NCBI GenBank assembly: GCA_016714785.1
Contig: JADKCC010000013.1
Coordinates: 62,001 to 126,000, forward strand
Direction of reading: 5' to 3'
From: Saprospiraceae bacterium
Lineage (GTDB): Bacteria; Bacteroidota; Bacteroidia; Chitinophagales; Saprospiraceae
Length of the DNA: 64,000 bases
Part shown: one piece after another, positions 1 to 8,345 of the stretch
Position numbering within the stretch: the first letter of the stretch is position 1
Layout: each line of letters begins with the position of its first letter
Program-made: the position numbers and the translations under genes
Notes under the pieces: generated by a model
What the model saw: only the letters and a program-made list of their open reading frames with translations
The model's database searches: none
What the model was told of the DNA's origin: nothing

Positions 1-2263
1 TGTTGAGAAAAGTCAATGCGTACTCATCATCTACTAGATTTTGTATATCAGACCTTATATTATTACTAATACTTGATGTTTCTTCTTTATGTTTGATGGT
101 TTGATTGGCTTCTATAAGATTTTTAAAATACAAACCAGTTATAGCGCCGATGATAAGAAATGTTACCAAAATCAGTAAAATAATAGAAAGTTGAATTTTT
201 GTTTTTAATGAAGACCGTGCGCCAAACTTCAATGATAAATTGTTAGGTAAGAAATCAAATTTTGTATTGATCAAAGAGAGTAATAGTAATAATATTCCAC
301 TCAAGGTAAATATAAATGAAAAAAGTGAAATAGGTTTGATCAATCCTGACACTTTTTTCCAAGATATTATTTTATACTGATCAGATGGTTTTGATATTAC
401 AAAAGAGTAGCCACTAAGGAGTATATTTGCATCAATGTTCAAAAGTTGACTTAAATCTGGAGAAGCTTGATTATTATCATACTTCTCTATAAGTTTTCCT
501 TTACTAAAAACGGAAAATCCATACTTCTGCTGCCATAAGGTAACGTTTTTATTTGCAGATCTGTGTTGGTAAATGATAAAAACATACCAAGATGCATTAG
601 ATGATGTTCTTAATATTTCTAATCTTGTGATATATTTATCTTCAAAAGGATTGTGATAAACTTGCCTTCCTACTTGTCGAGCATTGATAAATGATTGATT
701 AAGTTTATAATAATCTGCAAAATGATTGTTGAAAAGAGTAGCACCAGTATTACGATCAAAAAGTTCGATGAACACATCATAATTTTCATTGGATGCTGGC
801 AAATTATTAAACATAAACTCATACAAGTCTTTCATATCTAGTTTGGAAGTGGCTTCCAAAGATGCTATTTTGTTGAAAACATCACGCTGTATTAATGAAT
901 CTTGCAATGTTACCATATCTTGGACTACCTTATCATCTGATTCTGCATAATAGTGGTCCAAAAAAACAGTACGTTCAAAAACATCTTTTTTGATACCAAA
1001 ATAAAATAAAATCACTGCTAGATATCCTGAAAACATGATCAGCCACCAAATAAGGTAGGTAATCTTTTTGTCCCGACTTTCGATATAAGCATCCAAAATC
1101 AATGTGTAAGACAAAATGAAGATTAAAAAAATCCAAATTGGCACATTCAAATGACAAATCGTAGTCAATATCCCCAACCCAATCACCCAGCCCACTGCAT
1201 TATATACCAACTTATTTAAGATTGGTTTGGACGATTGATTGACCAATTCATAAAAATTCTGCGTGCTTTGAAATATCAAAAACATGAGCATTATGAAGCA
1301 AATAATAAGCATAAAACTAAGCAAATTAAACTCCATCAATGACTCTATTTCTAAATTTATATCAGGGCTCATCACAAATCCTTCTATCAAATTGGCAGCA
1401 AATCCAAAAATCAAGAAAGTATATAGGCCAGCAACTGATGTCAAATAATATTGGACGTTTTCTTTTAGTTTAATCCTTTTGATGAAAATATTAATCACAT
1501 AAACCAACAGTCCAAGTATCCAAAGATTAATCAATAAATGTGCAATACTTTGTGTAACCCATGATGTAGGATTAAATGTTTTCGTAAGATTAAAACCACC
1601 AAAAAATGCCAGAAATATGGGAGCATAATGCACCAACTTGAATACTATAAAAACAATACCTAATAACCCAATGATAATGTTAGTGCGTTTTTTAGATTTA
1701 TATCGCATTTTGATCTCCTGAGTCAAGAGTACTGTAATCATTAAAAATACACTAAATAACACCCACCAAGCTAAAGGCTTAGCGTTTTGGTATTTAAATT
1801 CATTTTCAAAAAATACGCCAATCTTTTTATCAGCTATTTCTAAATGTTCGTCATGAGTTTCTTTGGTTAGAGATATATTTTGATCATGTATTTTTTTATT
1901 ATATAATTGCAAATTAAAACTAATAAACCCTTGATAGTTTCCTTTATGTATTACAGCTAATTTATAATCAAAATACTGTTCTGCTTGGTCAGATGATGCA
2001 GCATAATTCCAAAATACCACACTATCGTTTTTAAACACTTCAACATTCAAGTATGACTCATCTAGGCTTTTTAATATAACGCTGTCATCTTCTGAATCGA
2101 AATATTTTCTCAATATAGTAGTGTCAAGAGCCAGTTGATCCTCTATTTCATTTTGAATCTTATCTACAATTAAACTTCGATCTACTTTTAAACTTCCAAA
2201 GTAAAAAAGAACAATCAACATCAAAAGCAAAAGTGGCAATAATCGCCTTACCCATTTTATCAT
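1..2263 (-). CDS. N-terminal part of a large multi-pass membrane sensor, probably a HAMP histidine kinase (partial)
   Basis: The minus strand stays open from an ATG at 2263 to the left edge (754 codons) with no stop, so the 3' end lies outside the window. The translation begins MIKWVRRLLPLLLLML, a signal anchor, followed by about 140 soluble residues. Then comes a block of about seven hydrophobic helices, a second extracytoplasmic stretch of about 190 residues, and another pair of helices. The last helix is followed by a charged helical segment (EANQTIKHKEETSSISNNIR) that looks like the start of a HAMP or signalling helix. Large Bacteroidota sensor kinases have this layout, but the kinase domain itself is not visible, so the function is inference. 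No member of the same operon is visible. Confidence 0.7.
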   Translation of the reverse strand, partial: MIKWVRRLLPLLLLMLIVLFYFGSLKVDRSLIVDKIQNEIEDQLALDTTILRKYFDSEDDSVILKSLDESYLNVEVFKNDSVVFWNYAASSDQAEQYFDYKLAVIHKGNYQGFISFNLQLYNKKIHDQNISLTKETHDEHLEIADKKIGVFFENEFKYQNAKPLAWWVLFSVFLMITVLLTQEIKMRYKSKKRTNIIIGLLGIVFIVFKLVHYAPIFLAFFGGFNLTKTFNPTSWVTQSIAHLLINLWILGLLVYVINIFIKRIKLKENVQYYLTSVAGLYTFLIFGFAANLIEGFVMSPDINLEIESLMEFNLLSFMLIICFIMLMFLIFQSTQNFYELVNQSSKPILNKLVYNAVGWVIGLGILTTICHLNVPIWIFLIFILSYTLILDAYIESRDKKITYLIWWLIMFSGYLAVILFYFGIKKDVFERTVFLDHYYAESDDKVVQDMVTLQDSLIQRDVFNKIASLEATSKLDMKDLYEFMFNNLPASNENYDVFIELFDRNTGATLFNNHFADYYKLNQSFINARQVGRQVYHNPFEDKYITRLEILRTSSNASWYVFIIYQHRSANKNVTLWQQKYGFSVFSKGKLIEKYDNNQASPDLSQLLNIDANILLSGYSFVISKPSDQYKIISWKKVSGLIKPISLFSFIFTLSGILLLLLSLINTKFDFLPNNLSLKFGARSSLKTKIQLSIILLILVTFLIIGAITGLYFKNLIEANQTIKHKEETSSISNNIRSDIQNLVDDEYALTFLN

Positions 2264-2685
2264 ATAGACTATATAAATCCAGCCGCTAAGGTAACACAAA
2301 TCTGATAAGGAATTTAATAAATATTAATAAATATCTTAATATGAAAAGATTTTAAAAATATTTCTACCATAAATGTTCGCTGTTGCTCCTTTTGTAACTC
2401 TTTTGTAACTTTCAAATTTGAGAATATTTAGATTATGTATAATAATTTAAATTTATATGTGGAATAATTATACTTGGAATTTGGTATCATGTTGTAAACT
2501 TTACGTACCTTTGCATTTCACAATCGCCCTCCTTTTAGTTCTCAAGGGTACTTTGAGTATTCGGATAGTAAAAAAATTATCACTATCATCACACTTATCA
2601 AGTACGATACTAAATGAAATTCGCTTTGAATTATTGATCATTTGGTAAAGGTTCAGAAATGGAGAACAGATATTAAACATTATAT
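2264..2685. other. 422-bp intergenic region between divergent genes
   Basis: The region separates the divergent sensor gene and RNA helicase gene and holds the helicase promoter. Short open frames on both strands (2457-2648 and 2501-2692) show no recognisable protein features. No RNA gene or repeat was recognised. Confidence 0.5.
2480..2513 (+). promoter_or_regulatory. Bacteroidota-type promoter of the RNA helicase, with a long 5' leader
   Basis: TTTG at 2480-2483 and TACCTTTG at 2506-2513, spaced 22 nt, match the TTTG / TAnnTTTG consensus. Transcription would start near 2517-2520. This leaves a leader of about 165 nt before the helicase ATG, long for this genome, where most -7 elements sit 3-60 nt from the start codon. 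Confidence 0.6.
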
Positions 2686-4020
2686 ATGTCATTTGAAAAT
2701 TTAGGTCTCATCGAGCCCATTTTGGAAGCTCTGAAATCAGAAGGTTATACACAACCTACACCCATTCAATCACAATCGATTCCATTGCTTCTAGCTGGCA
2801 ATGACCTACTCGCATGTGCGCAGACAGGCACAGGGAAGACTGCGGCTTTTGCATTACCCATTATACAGCATTTGTCACAAAATGAAGTAAAACCACATAG
2901 ACGTATCAAAGCACTTATTGTTACGCCTACTAGAGAATTGGCAATTCAGATAGATGAAAGTTTTGCTTGTTATGGAAGGAATACTAAACTTAGACATACC
3001 GTTATTTTTGGAGGAGTTAATCAACATAGTCAAGTCAATGCTTTAAGAGCTGGAGTGGATATTTTAGTTGCTACTCCAGGTAGATTATTAGATCTTGTAA
3101 ATCAAGGGTTTATAAGATTAGGTGATGTTTCCCATTTTGTACTAGATGAAGCTGACCGAATGTTGGACATGGGATTTGTGCATGATGTAAAAAAAATAAT
3201 CAAAATCATACCTGAAAAAAGACAATCATTGTTTTTTTCGGCTACAATGCCAGATTCAATTATGGCCTTGGCTTCAAGTATTTTGTCAAGTCCTGAAAAG
3301 GTAGAGGTAACACCAGTATCGTCCACTGCTGAAACGATCCAACAGGCAGTTTATTTTGTTGATCAAGCCAATAAGTACGAATTACTGATGCACGTACTAA
3401 AAGATAAGGATATAAAATCTGCTTTAGTATTCACAAGAACTAAACACGGAGCAGACAAAGTTGTTAAAGTTTTGAATAGATTTAATATCAGCGCTGAAGC
3501 CATTCATGGTAATAAGTCACAAAATGCAAGGCAAAAAGCTTTATCTAATTTTAAAGACAGAACGACGAGAGTTTTAGTGGCTACTGACATAGCAGCTCGT
3601 GGTATTGACATAGATGAGTTGGCTTATGTTGTAAATTTTGAAATCCCTAATATACCTGAGACTTATGTGCACCGTATCGGCCGTACTGGTCGTGCAGGAG
3701 CATCAGGCAAAGCTGTTTCTTTTTGTGATATCGAAGAACGACCGTATTTGAAAGATATACAGAAATTGATTCACATTCAGATACCTGTAGAGGAAGGACA
3801 TCCATTCCCTTCTGCCAAAGTACCTGAAGTGTCGCAGTTTTCTAGTTCCGCAGCCAAACATACGCTGCATAGAAGCAACCATAATAGACCAGCTAAACCA
3901 GCGGGTGGCAATAGTGATCGAAGTAATAGTAGTCAAAAAAGTAGTCCAAAATTAGGATTTGCAGCAGCTTCTGGTGCATCCAAACCGAAAAAGAAGTGGT
4001 TTAAACCAGCAAATAATTAA
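2686..4020 (+). CDS. DEAD-box ATP-dependent RNA helicase, RhlE-like
   Basis: A 444-residue protein with the full set of superfamily 2 helicase motifs: the Q motif (PTPIQSQSIP), motif I AQTGTGKT at residues 45-52, PTRELAIQ, TPGRLLD, DEAD, SAT, ARGID and HRIGRTGRAG. RecA-like domain 1 covers about residues 1-205 and domain 2 about 215-370. The last 75 residues are a Ser/Asn/Lys-rich tail ending in a basic patch, typical of RhlE-type helicases and probably used for RNA binding. Likely roles are remodelling of structured RNA, ribosome assembly and growth in the cold. The gene is monocistronic, with its own promoter and a leader of about 165 nt that could be the site of cold or autoregulatory control (inference). 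Confidence 0.95.
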   Translation: MSFENLGLIEPILEALKSEGYTQPTPIQSQSIPLLLAGNDLLACAQTGTGKTAAFALPIIQHLSQNEVKPHRRIKALIVTPTRELAIQIDESFACYGRNTKLRHTVIFGGVNQHSQVNALRAGVDILVATPGRLLDLVNQGFIRLGDVSHFVLDEADRMLDMGFVHDVKKIIKIIPEKRQSLFFSATMPDSIMALASSILSSPEKVEVTPVSSTAETIQQAVYFVDQANKYELLMHVLKDKDIKSALVFTRTKHGADKVVKVLNRFNISAEAIHGNKSQNARQKALSNFKDRTTRVLVATDIAARGIDIDELAYVVNFEIPNIPETYVHRIGRTGRAGASGKAVSFCDIEERPYLKDIQKLIHIQIPVEEGHPFPSAKVPEVSQFSSSAAKHTLHRSNHNRPAKPAGGNSDRSNSSQKSSPKLGFAAASGASKPKKKWFKPANN

Positions 4021-4048
4021 TACCTAAGATTAAAAGCGTAAATTTCAT

Positions 4049-4056
4049 TATATTTG
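4049..4056 (+). promoter_or_regulatory. -7 element (TATATTTG) for the amidase gene
   Basis: A perfect TAnnTTTG match 30 nt upstream of the ATG at 4087. No clear -33 TTTG is seen at the expected distance, so this is a moderate call. Confidence 0.45.
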
Positions 4057-4086
4057 TATCGAATTACTAAATAATTTGGTACAAAT

Positions 4087-5403
4087 ATGATGGCATTACG
4101 TTGGTGGTTTTTTATTGTTTTGATTTTGGGAATAAATAGCTTGATAAGTGCACAACAAAAAGGCATTAGTTTTCCCATAGTGTTTGATGGCGCCGATAGG
4201 AATTTACAGAAGCATAATGTAGATGTTTCTTTATTAGACATAACAGATTTTATAGCTGTGTCTATCAGGCTAGAAGGGAAAGGTATTAATAATCAAGTTG
4301 TTGGTTTTAACTTAAATACACAGAAAAAGAAGTATATTTTAAAACCATTTCACGACCAAGAATATGATGAAAATGTTTTTGTAAGTGAGTTGATATATCT
4401 TCAACCAGAAGAAGCAGGTATTTGGCAAATTACTTTGGATATTAGTGATGTATTACCGTTTGAAAAAAAATTAGAAGGTTTTGTACGAATTTTTATACCT
4501 GAATCTAGAAATTATTACAAATCTTCAGCCAAATTAAAGCCTGATGTTTTAAGCCGAGAGTGCAAATGTCCTCAGCCTGATTATACCCCTAGGTCAAATT
4601 GGGGTAGTAACTTTCATTTAAATTCAGGTATATACCAACCACCAGCAACCTATACTACTGTAACACATTTAATTGTTCATCATAGTGCTGGTACTAATAC
4701 TAGTAGCAATTGGAAAGGTGTGGTTGCATCTATTTTTGATTTCCATGTCAACACAAACAAATGGCAGGATGTAGGTTATAATTGGCTTATAGATCCAAAT
4801 GGTATCATATATGAGGGGCGAGGTGGTGGAGATAATGTAAGAGGGGCACACATGTGTGGTTACAATAATAATACCATGGGCATTTGTGTATTAGGTAATT
4901 TTGAAATAGTAGAACCATCGGCACAAACCTTGCTTGCACTTGAAAAACTTTTGGCGTACAAAGCGTGCAAAGAAGACATTTCTCCAGTAGGGAGCAGTAA
5001 TATAGTATCTCACACTGGCCACATGCACCATATCTCTGGTCATAAACAAGGTTGTGCACCTAATTACACTGCTTGTCCTGGCCAATTTTTATTTACAAAA
5101 TTAGAGACATTGCGAATTGATACAAAAGGTATTATTGAAAATGAGTGTGCAGAAATAAGTGCAAATGTTGAATTTCCAATTGAATCGTCTTCGTTTATCT
5201 TTCCAAATCCCGTCGAAAATACATTTTGTATTAGTAAAGGTGATCTAATTAATGTAATAGATATTCATGGTGTTGATGTAACTTCAAGGGTATTAAAAGT
5301 AGAAAATAACTGTGTTGAAATATCGGATTTGCCATCAGGTCTTTACTTTGTGCAAGTTTACTTCAAAGATAAAATAGAGATAGAAAAGATATTGAAGTTG
5401 TAA
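4087..5403 (+). CDS. Secreted N-acetylmuramoyl-L-alanine amidase (PGRP/Amidase_2 fold) with T9SS C-terminal sorting domain
   Basis: A 438-residue protein. Residues 1-23 are a signal peptide ending in SAQ. Residues about 25-150 form a beta-rich region of unknown function. An amidase/PGRP domain follows (about 165-345) with PRSNWG at its start and three candidate zinc ligands, His in VHHSA (about 198), His in SGHK (about 319) and Cys in TACPG (about 330). These predict cleavage of the MurNAc-L-Ala bond of peptidoglycan. The last 70 residues, from FPNPVEN through LPSGLYFVQV to the terminal KILKL, form a type A T9SS sorting domain. The protein should therefore cross the outer membrane through the secretion system encoded at 26-34 kb and be processed by PorU. 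It may act on other bacteria, or on the cell's own wall. Confidence 0.92.
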   Translation: MMALRWWFFIVLILGINSLISAQQKGISFPIVFDGADRNLQKHNVDVSLLDITDFIAVSIRLEGKGINNQVVGFNLNTQKKKYILKPFHDQEYDENVFVSELIYLQPEEAGIWQITLDISDVLPFEKKLEGFVRIFIPESRNYYKSSAKLKPDVLSRECKCPQPDYTPRSNWGSNFHLNSGIYQPPATYTTVTHLIVHHSAGTNTSSNWKGVVASIFDFHVNTNKWQDVGYNWLIDPNGIIYEGRGGGDNVRGAHMCGYNNNTMGICVLGNFEIVEPSAQTLLALEKLLAYKACKEDISPVGSSNIVSHTGHMHHISGHKQGCAPNYTACPGQFLFTKLETLRIDTKGIIENECAEISANVEFPIESSSFIFPNPVENTFCISKGDLINVIDIHGVDVTSRVLKVENNCVEISDLPSGLYFVQVYFKDKIEIEKILKL

Positions 5404-5444
5404 AAAATAAAAGTGTGTCATTCAACGTGTCACACTTTTATTTT
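5404..5444. terminator. Bidirectional terminator between convergent genes
   Basis: A 14-bp inverted repeat, AAAATAAAAGTGTG (5404-5417) and CACACTTTTATTTT (5431-5444), with a 13-nt loop. It sits between the converging ends of the amidase gene and the gene at 5463-6350, with A/T runs on both sides. Confidence 0.85.
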
Positions 5445-5462
5445 ACTTTTGAATTATATACA

Positions 5463-6350
5463 TCAATTACTTCTTCTACTTTTTTTCACTGTTGTTTTTT
5501 GCGCTTTTACATTACCTCTTGAACCTTTTACAGTTGTGCTTTTTTTGGTAACACTATTTCCTCTTGGGCCTGTAACTTTGGTTTTAGATACTTTGTATGT
5601 AGCATGGGCATTTGCGTGTCGAGTACGCACTGTAGTGGATGTTACTCTAACTGGCTTATAGGCATTGTGCGCTCTTACAACTCTGTGAGTATGGACTACT
5701 CTGACTGAAGGACGATAATGCTTAACCCTGAATGGATGCCAAGTTGACCATCCTAATGGTCTCCATGGTTTCCACCAATTAGGATAAACTCTCCATCTCC
5801 ATGGTGAAATCCAAGGTCTATATCCAGGGGCATAGATATATCTAACACTAGGCCAACTCCATACATTTACTATAATGGTAGCGTCATAATTTGCCGATGG
5901 TCCTTTTTTAATGTCTTGTATTTTCTCATCTTCTTCTGATGGTTCTATGATGATTTCCTCACCAAATATATCTTCATCACCTACTATTTGCAGAATAGCA
6001 TTGTCGCTACCAATTTTTTCGATTTCGATTACAGCTACGTCCTGACTTTCCTTTTCTGATATAGGTACTTGCAAAATAAACAAATGAACATCACCTTCTT
6101 GTTTTCCAATAACAGTGATGTAATCTATATCGCCATCGCCGTTAAGGTCCAAATTGTTGACATGATTTTCGGCAGTGTTAATAGATTTTTCAAATGCTTC
6201 TGGAGACGAAGATTGTTTAAATAGTTCTAAAGCACCTTCCAAGCTAAAATGATCGCCAGGCAGACCAGTAGGTTCTGTTTCTGAATCTTGAGCAAAAAGT
6301 GGGATTTGGATCAGGCACCATACTGCGAATAGAAATAAAATGTTTTTCAT
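5463..6350 (-). CDS. Secreted bipolar protein: acidic N-half, Trp/Pro-rich centre, basic repeat tail; function unknown
   Basis: A 295-residue protein with a signal peptide (residues 1-20, ending in LFAQ). Residues 25-145 are strongly acidic and contain LDLNGDGDIDYI, an EF-hand-like calcium-loop sequence, followed by alternating beta-strand and acidic stretches. Residues about 155-205 are extremely rich in Trp, Pro and Arg (WSWPSVRYIYAPGYRPW). Residues about 215-295 are highly basic with two copies of a roughly 15-residue unit (TGPRGNSVTKKST and KGSRGNVKAQKTT). I recognise no enzyme family. Proteins with a similar acidic/WP-rich/basic layout occur in Bacteroidota as periplasmic or surface proteins (from memory). 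It is monocistronic, converging on the amidase gene. Confidence 0.75.
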   Translation of the reverse strand: MKNILFLFAVWCLIQIPLFAQDSETEPTGLPGDHFSLEGALELFKQSSSPEAFEKSINTAENHVNNLDLNGDGDIDYITVIGKQEGDVHLFILQVPISEKESQDVAVIEIEKIGSDNAILQIVGDEDIFGEEIIIEPSEEDEKIQDIKKGPSANYDATIIVNVWSWPSVRYIYAPGYRPWISPWRWRVYPNWWKPWRPLGWSTWHPFRVKHYRPSVRVVHTHRVVRAHNAYKPVRVTSTTVRTRHANAHATYKVSKTKVTGPRGNSVTKKSTTVKGSRGNVKAQKTTVKKSRRSN

Positions 6351-6435
6351 TTTAATAATTTGAGGATGTGAAATAATTTACTTAGACAGTGACAGGATGT
6401 CAAAGTTTAATGGGAAAAAAATTATTTACTTAAAA

Positions 6436-6613
6436 TGCGAAGAGCCCAAGTAACTAGATACAAGGGCTCTTTCGACTAAGGTCTCAAAATAAGAAAACTA
6501 CTTCTTACAGGCATAATACCTTTATATTTTGAAAGCAGTATTTTACTGCAAAGATGTCTCAAATAATACCCAAAAATATCTTTATAATCTTTATATAAAA
6601 CTGTCTTTGGATG
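6436..6613 (-). ncRNA. Candidate independent small RNA (about 175 nt), class unknown; 6S-like RNA is one possibility
   Basis: The 431-bp gap between guaB and the gene at 5463-6350 holds a complete minus-strand transcription unit: a promoter (TATATTTG, 6617-6624), local hairpins, and a terminator-like stem at 6441-6470. Within the predicted RNA are a perfect hairpin GCAGTA-AAA-TACTGC (about 6536-6550) and TAAGAA...TTCTTA (about 6491-6508). The octamer TTTGAGAC occurs twice, about 70 nt apart. No convincing ORF is present. It could instead be a long leader with an attenuator for the gene starting at 6350, whose ATG is 90 nt past the terminator. I could not fold the whole RNA or compare it with known families. 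Confidence 0.45.
6441..6470 (-). terminator. Terminator-like hairpin ending the candidate small RNA
   Basis: AGAGCCC (6441-6447) pairs with GGGCTCT (6464-6470), extendable by CG pairs with one bulge. On the minus strand it is followed by CGCATTTT, a short and imperfect U-tract. Confidence 0.6.
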
Positions 6614-6616
6614 GTG

Positions 6617-6646
6617 CAAATATACAATCAAAATTCATATCTGCAA
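6617..6646 (-). promoter_or_regulatory. Promoter of the candidate small RNA
   Basis: On the minus strand TTG (6646-6644) and TATATTTG (6624-6617) are spaced 19 nt, close to the Bacteroidota consensus. The predicted start is near 6613. Confidence 0.55.
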
Positions 6647-6781
6647 CCTTTTGTATAACGTCAAAATGAGTAATTTAGTTTATAAATATATAAATTATTT
6701 TCATACTAATTTTAAATATATGTCTTTCAAACTTAAATAAATTACAGATATTAGTAATATTAAATATAAAAAAATAAAAAA

Positions 6782-8260
6782 TTATCCTTTTTTACTGTAA
6801 TTAGGAGATTCTTTGGTTATGGTGATGTTATGTGGATGACTTTCTAATATGCCGGAGCCCGAGATGCGTACCATTTTGGCTTTTTGCATATCCGAAATAT
6901 TTGCAGCTCCGCAGTAGCCCATACCAGCTCTCAGGCCACCAAGGTACTGAACCATAACTTCTGAAACCGAACCTTTATATGGCACTCGACCTTCGATGCC
7001 TTCGGGGACCAATTTTTTAACATCATCTTCTACATCTTGAAAATATCTATCTTTACTACCTAGCTCCATTGCGCCAAGCGAACCCATTCCACGATATACC
7101 TTAAATTTTCGTCCTTCAAATAAAATAGTTTCACCGGGAGCTTCTTCGGTGCCAGCAAACAATGATCCAGCCATTATAGTACTTGCGCCGCCTGCCAAAG
7201 CTTTGGCTATATCTCCCGTGTATCTAATACCTCCATCTCCTATGATAGGCACACCCGTACCTAACAATCCATAAGCTGCATTCCTTATGGCAAAAAGTTG
7301 TGGTACACCCACACCTGCCACTATTCGCGTGGTACAAATACTACCAGGTCCAACACCTACTTTTACAGCATTGACACCAGCATCTGCAAGCGCTTTTGCG
7401 CCTGCTGCCGTGGCTACATTTCCACCAACTATTTGAAGATACTTGTATTTTTGTCGCACAGAAGCTACTGCATCCAAGACACCTCTTGAGTGACCATGTG
7501 CTGTATCTATACATATCACATCCACACCAACAGACACTAGGGCATCTACTCTTTCGAATAAGTCTTTGCTAACTCCTACCGCTGCACCCACATAAAGACG
7601 TCCATGTGAATCCTTGGCTGAGTTAGGGTAGTTTTCAAGTTTCATAATGTCTTTGTATGTGATGAGACCTATTAATATGTTATTTTCATCAACAACAGGA
7701 AGTTTTTCTATCTTATATTTTTGAAGGATTTCTTTGGCTTGAGAAAGGGTGGTGCCTACAGGAGCTGTAATAAGTCGTGCTTTAGTCATGATTTCCGTAA
7801 CACTTCTTTCGGCTTCTGTTTCAAACCTTAAGTCTCTATTAGTTAATATTCCTGTTAGTTTGCCATTACTATTTATTACAGGAATTCCACCAATTTTATT
7901 GATTTTCATCAGGTGGTGAGCATCTTTGACTTTGGCATCTTCTGTCAGCGTGACTGGATCCATGATCATACCGCTTTCAGATCTTTTGACAGATCTCACT
8001 TGATTAGCTTGGGCTTCTACAGACATATTTTTATGAATGATGCCTAATCCGCCTTCTCGGGCCATTGCTATTGCCAATTTGTATTCAGTTACAGTATCCA
8101 TAGCTGCAGATACTATTGGTGCGCTTAGCCTGAGATCAGTTGTAAATTGTGTTGAAATATCTACCTCGCGTGGAAGTACTTCAGAATAAGCAGGAATAAG
8201 AAGCACATCATCAAATGTGAGGGCTTCTTCTATGTGGTGGGTGGTATTTATATGTTCCAT
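6782..8260 (-). CDS. guaB: IMP dehydrogenase
   Basis: Catalyses the NAD-dependent oxidation of IMP to XMP, the committed step of GMP synthesis. The protein has about 492 residues, the normal family length. It has the N-terminal EALTFDDVLLIP motif, a pair of CBS domains (about 95-215), the catalytic-Cys loop GPGSICTTRIV, the phosphate-binding GDGGIRYTGDIAKAL, and the mobile flap region ending near KGSVSEV. I chose the ATG at 8260 rather than the in-frame TTG at 8266, because that TTG lies inside the -7 promoter element TACTTTTG (8264-8271). The mRNA would then begin at or next to the ATG. The gene is monocistronic and faces away from the bat operon end by only about 85 bp. Confidence 0.97.
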   Translation of the reverse strand: MEHINTTHHIEEALTFDDVLLIPAYSEVLPREVDISTQFTTDLRLSAPIVSAAMDTVTEYKLAIAMAREGGLGIIHKNMSVEAQANQVRSVKRSESGMIMDPVTLTEDAKVKDAHHLMKINKIGGIPVINSNGKLTGILTNRDLRFETEAERSVTEIMTKARLITAPVGTTLSQAKEILQKYKIEKLPVVDENNILIGLITYKDIMKLENYPNSAKDSHGRLYVGAAVGVSKDLFERVDALVSVGVDVICIDTAHGHSRGVLDAVASVRQKYKYLQIVGGNVATAAGAKALADAGVNAVKVGVGPGSICTTRIVAGVGVPQLFAIRNAAYGLLGTGVPIIGDGGIRYTGDIAKALAGGASTIMAGSLFAGTEEAPGETILFEGRKFKVYRGMGSLGAMELGSKDRYFQDVEDDVKKLVPEGIEGRVPYKGSVSEVMVQYLGGLRAGMGYCGAANISDMQKAKMVRISGSGILESHPHNITITKESPNYSKKG

Positions 8261-8263
8261 TTG

Positions 8264-8296
8264 CAAAAGTAGGAAGATTTTGATTCATGGCATAAA
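8264..8296 (-). promoter_or_regulatory. guaB promoter abutting the start codon
   Basis: TACTTTTG (8271-8264) ends three bases before the ATG at 8260. A TTTATG (8296-8291) lies 19 nt further upstream as a weak -33 element. This geometry predicts a leaderless or nearly leaderless guaB transcript. Confidence 0.55.
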
Positions 8297-8345
8297 GGAT
8301 TTGAATTAATTTAGCAAAAAAGTGTAAAATGTTATTTTTTCTCTT

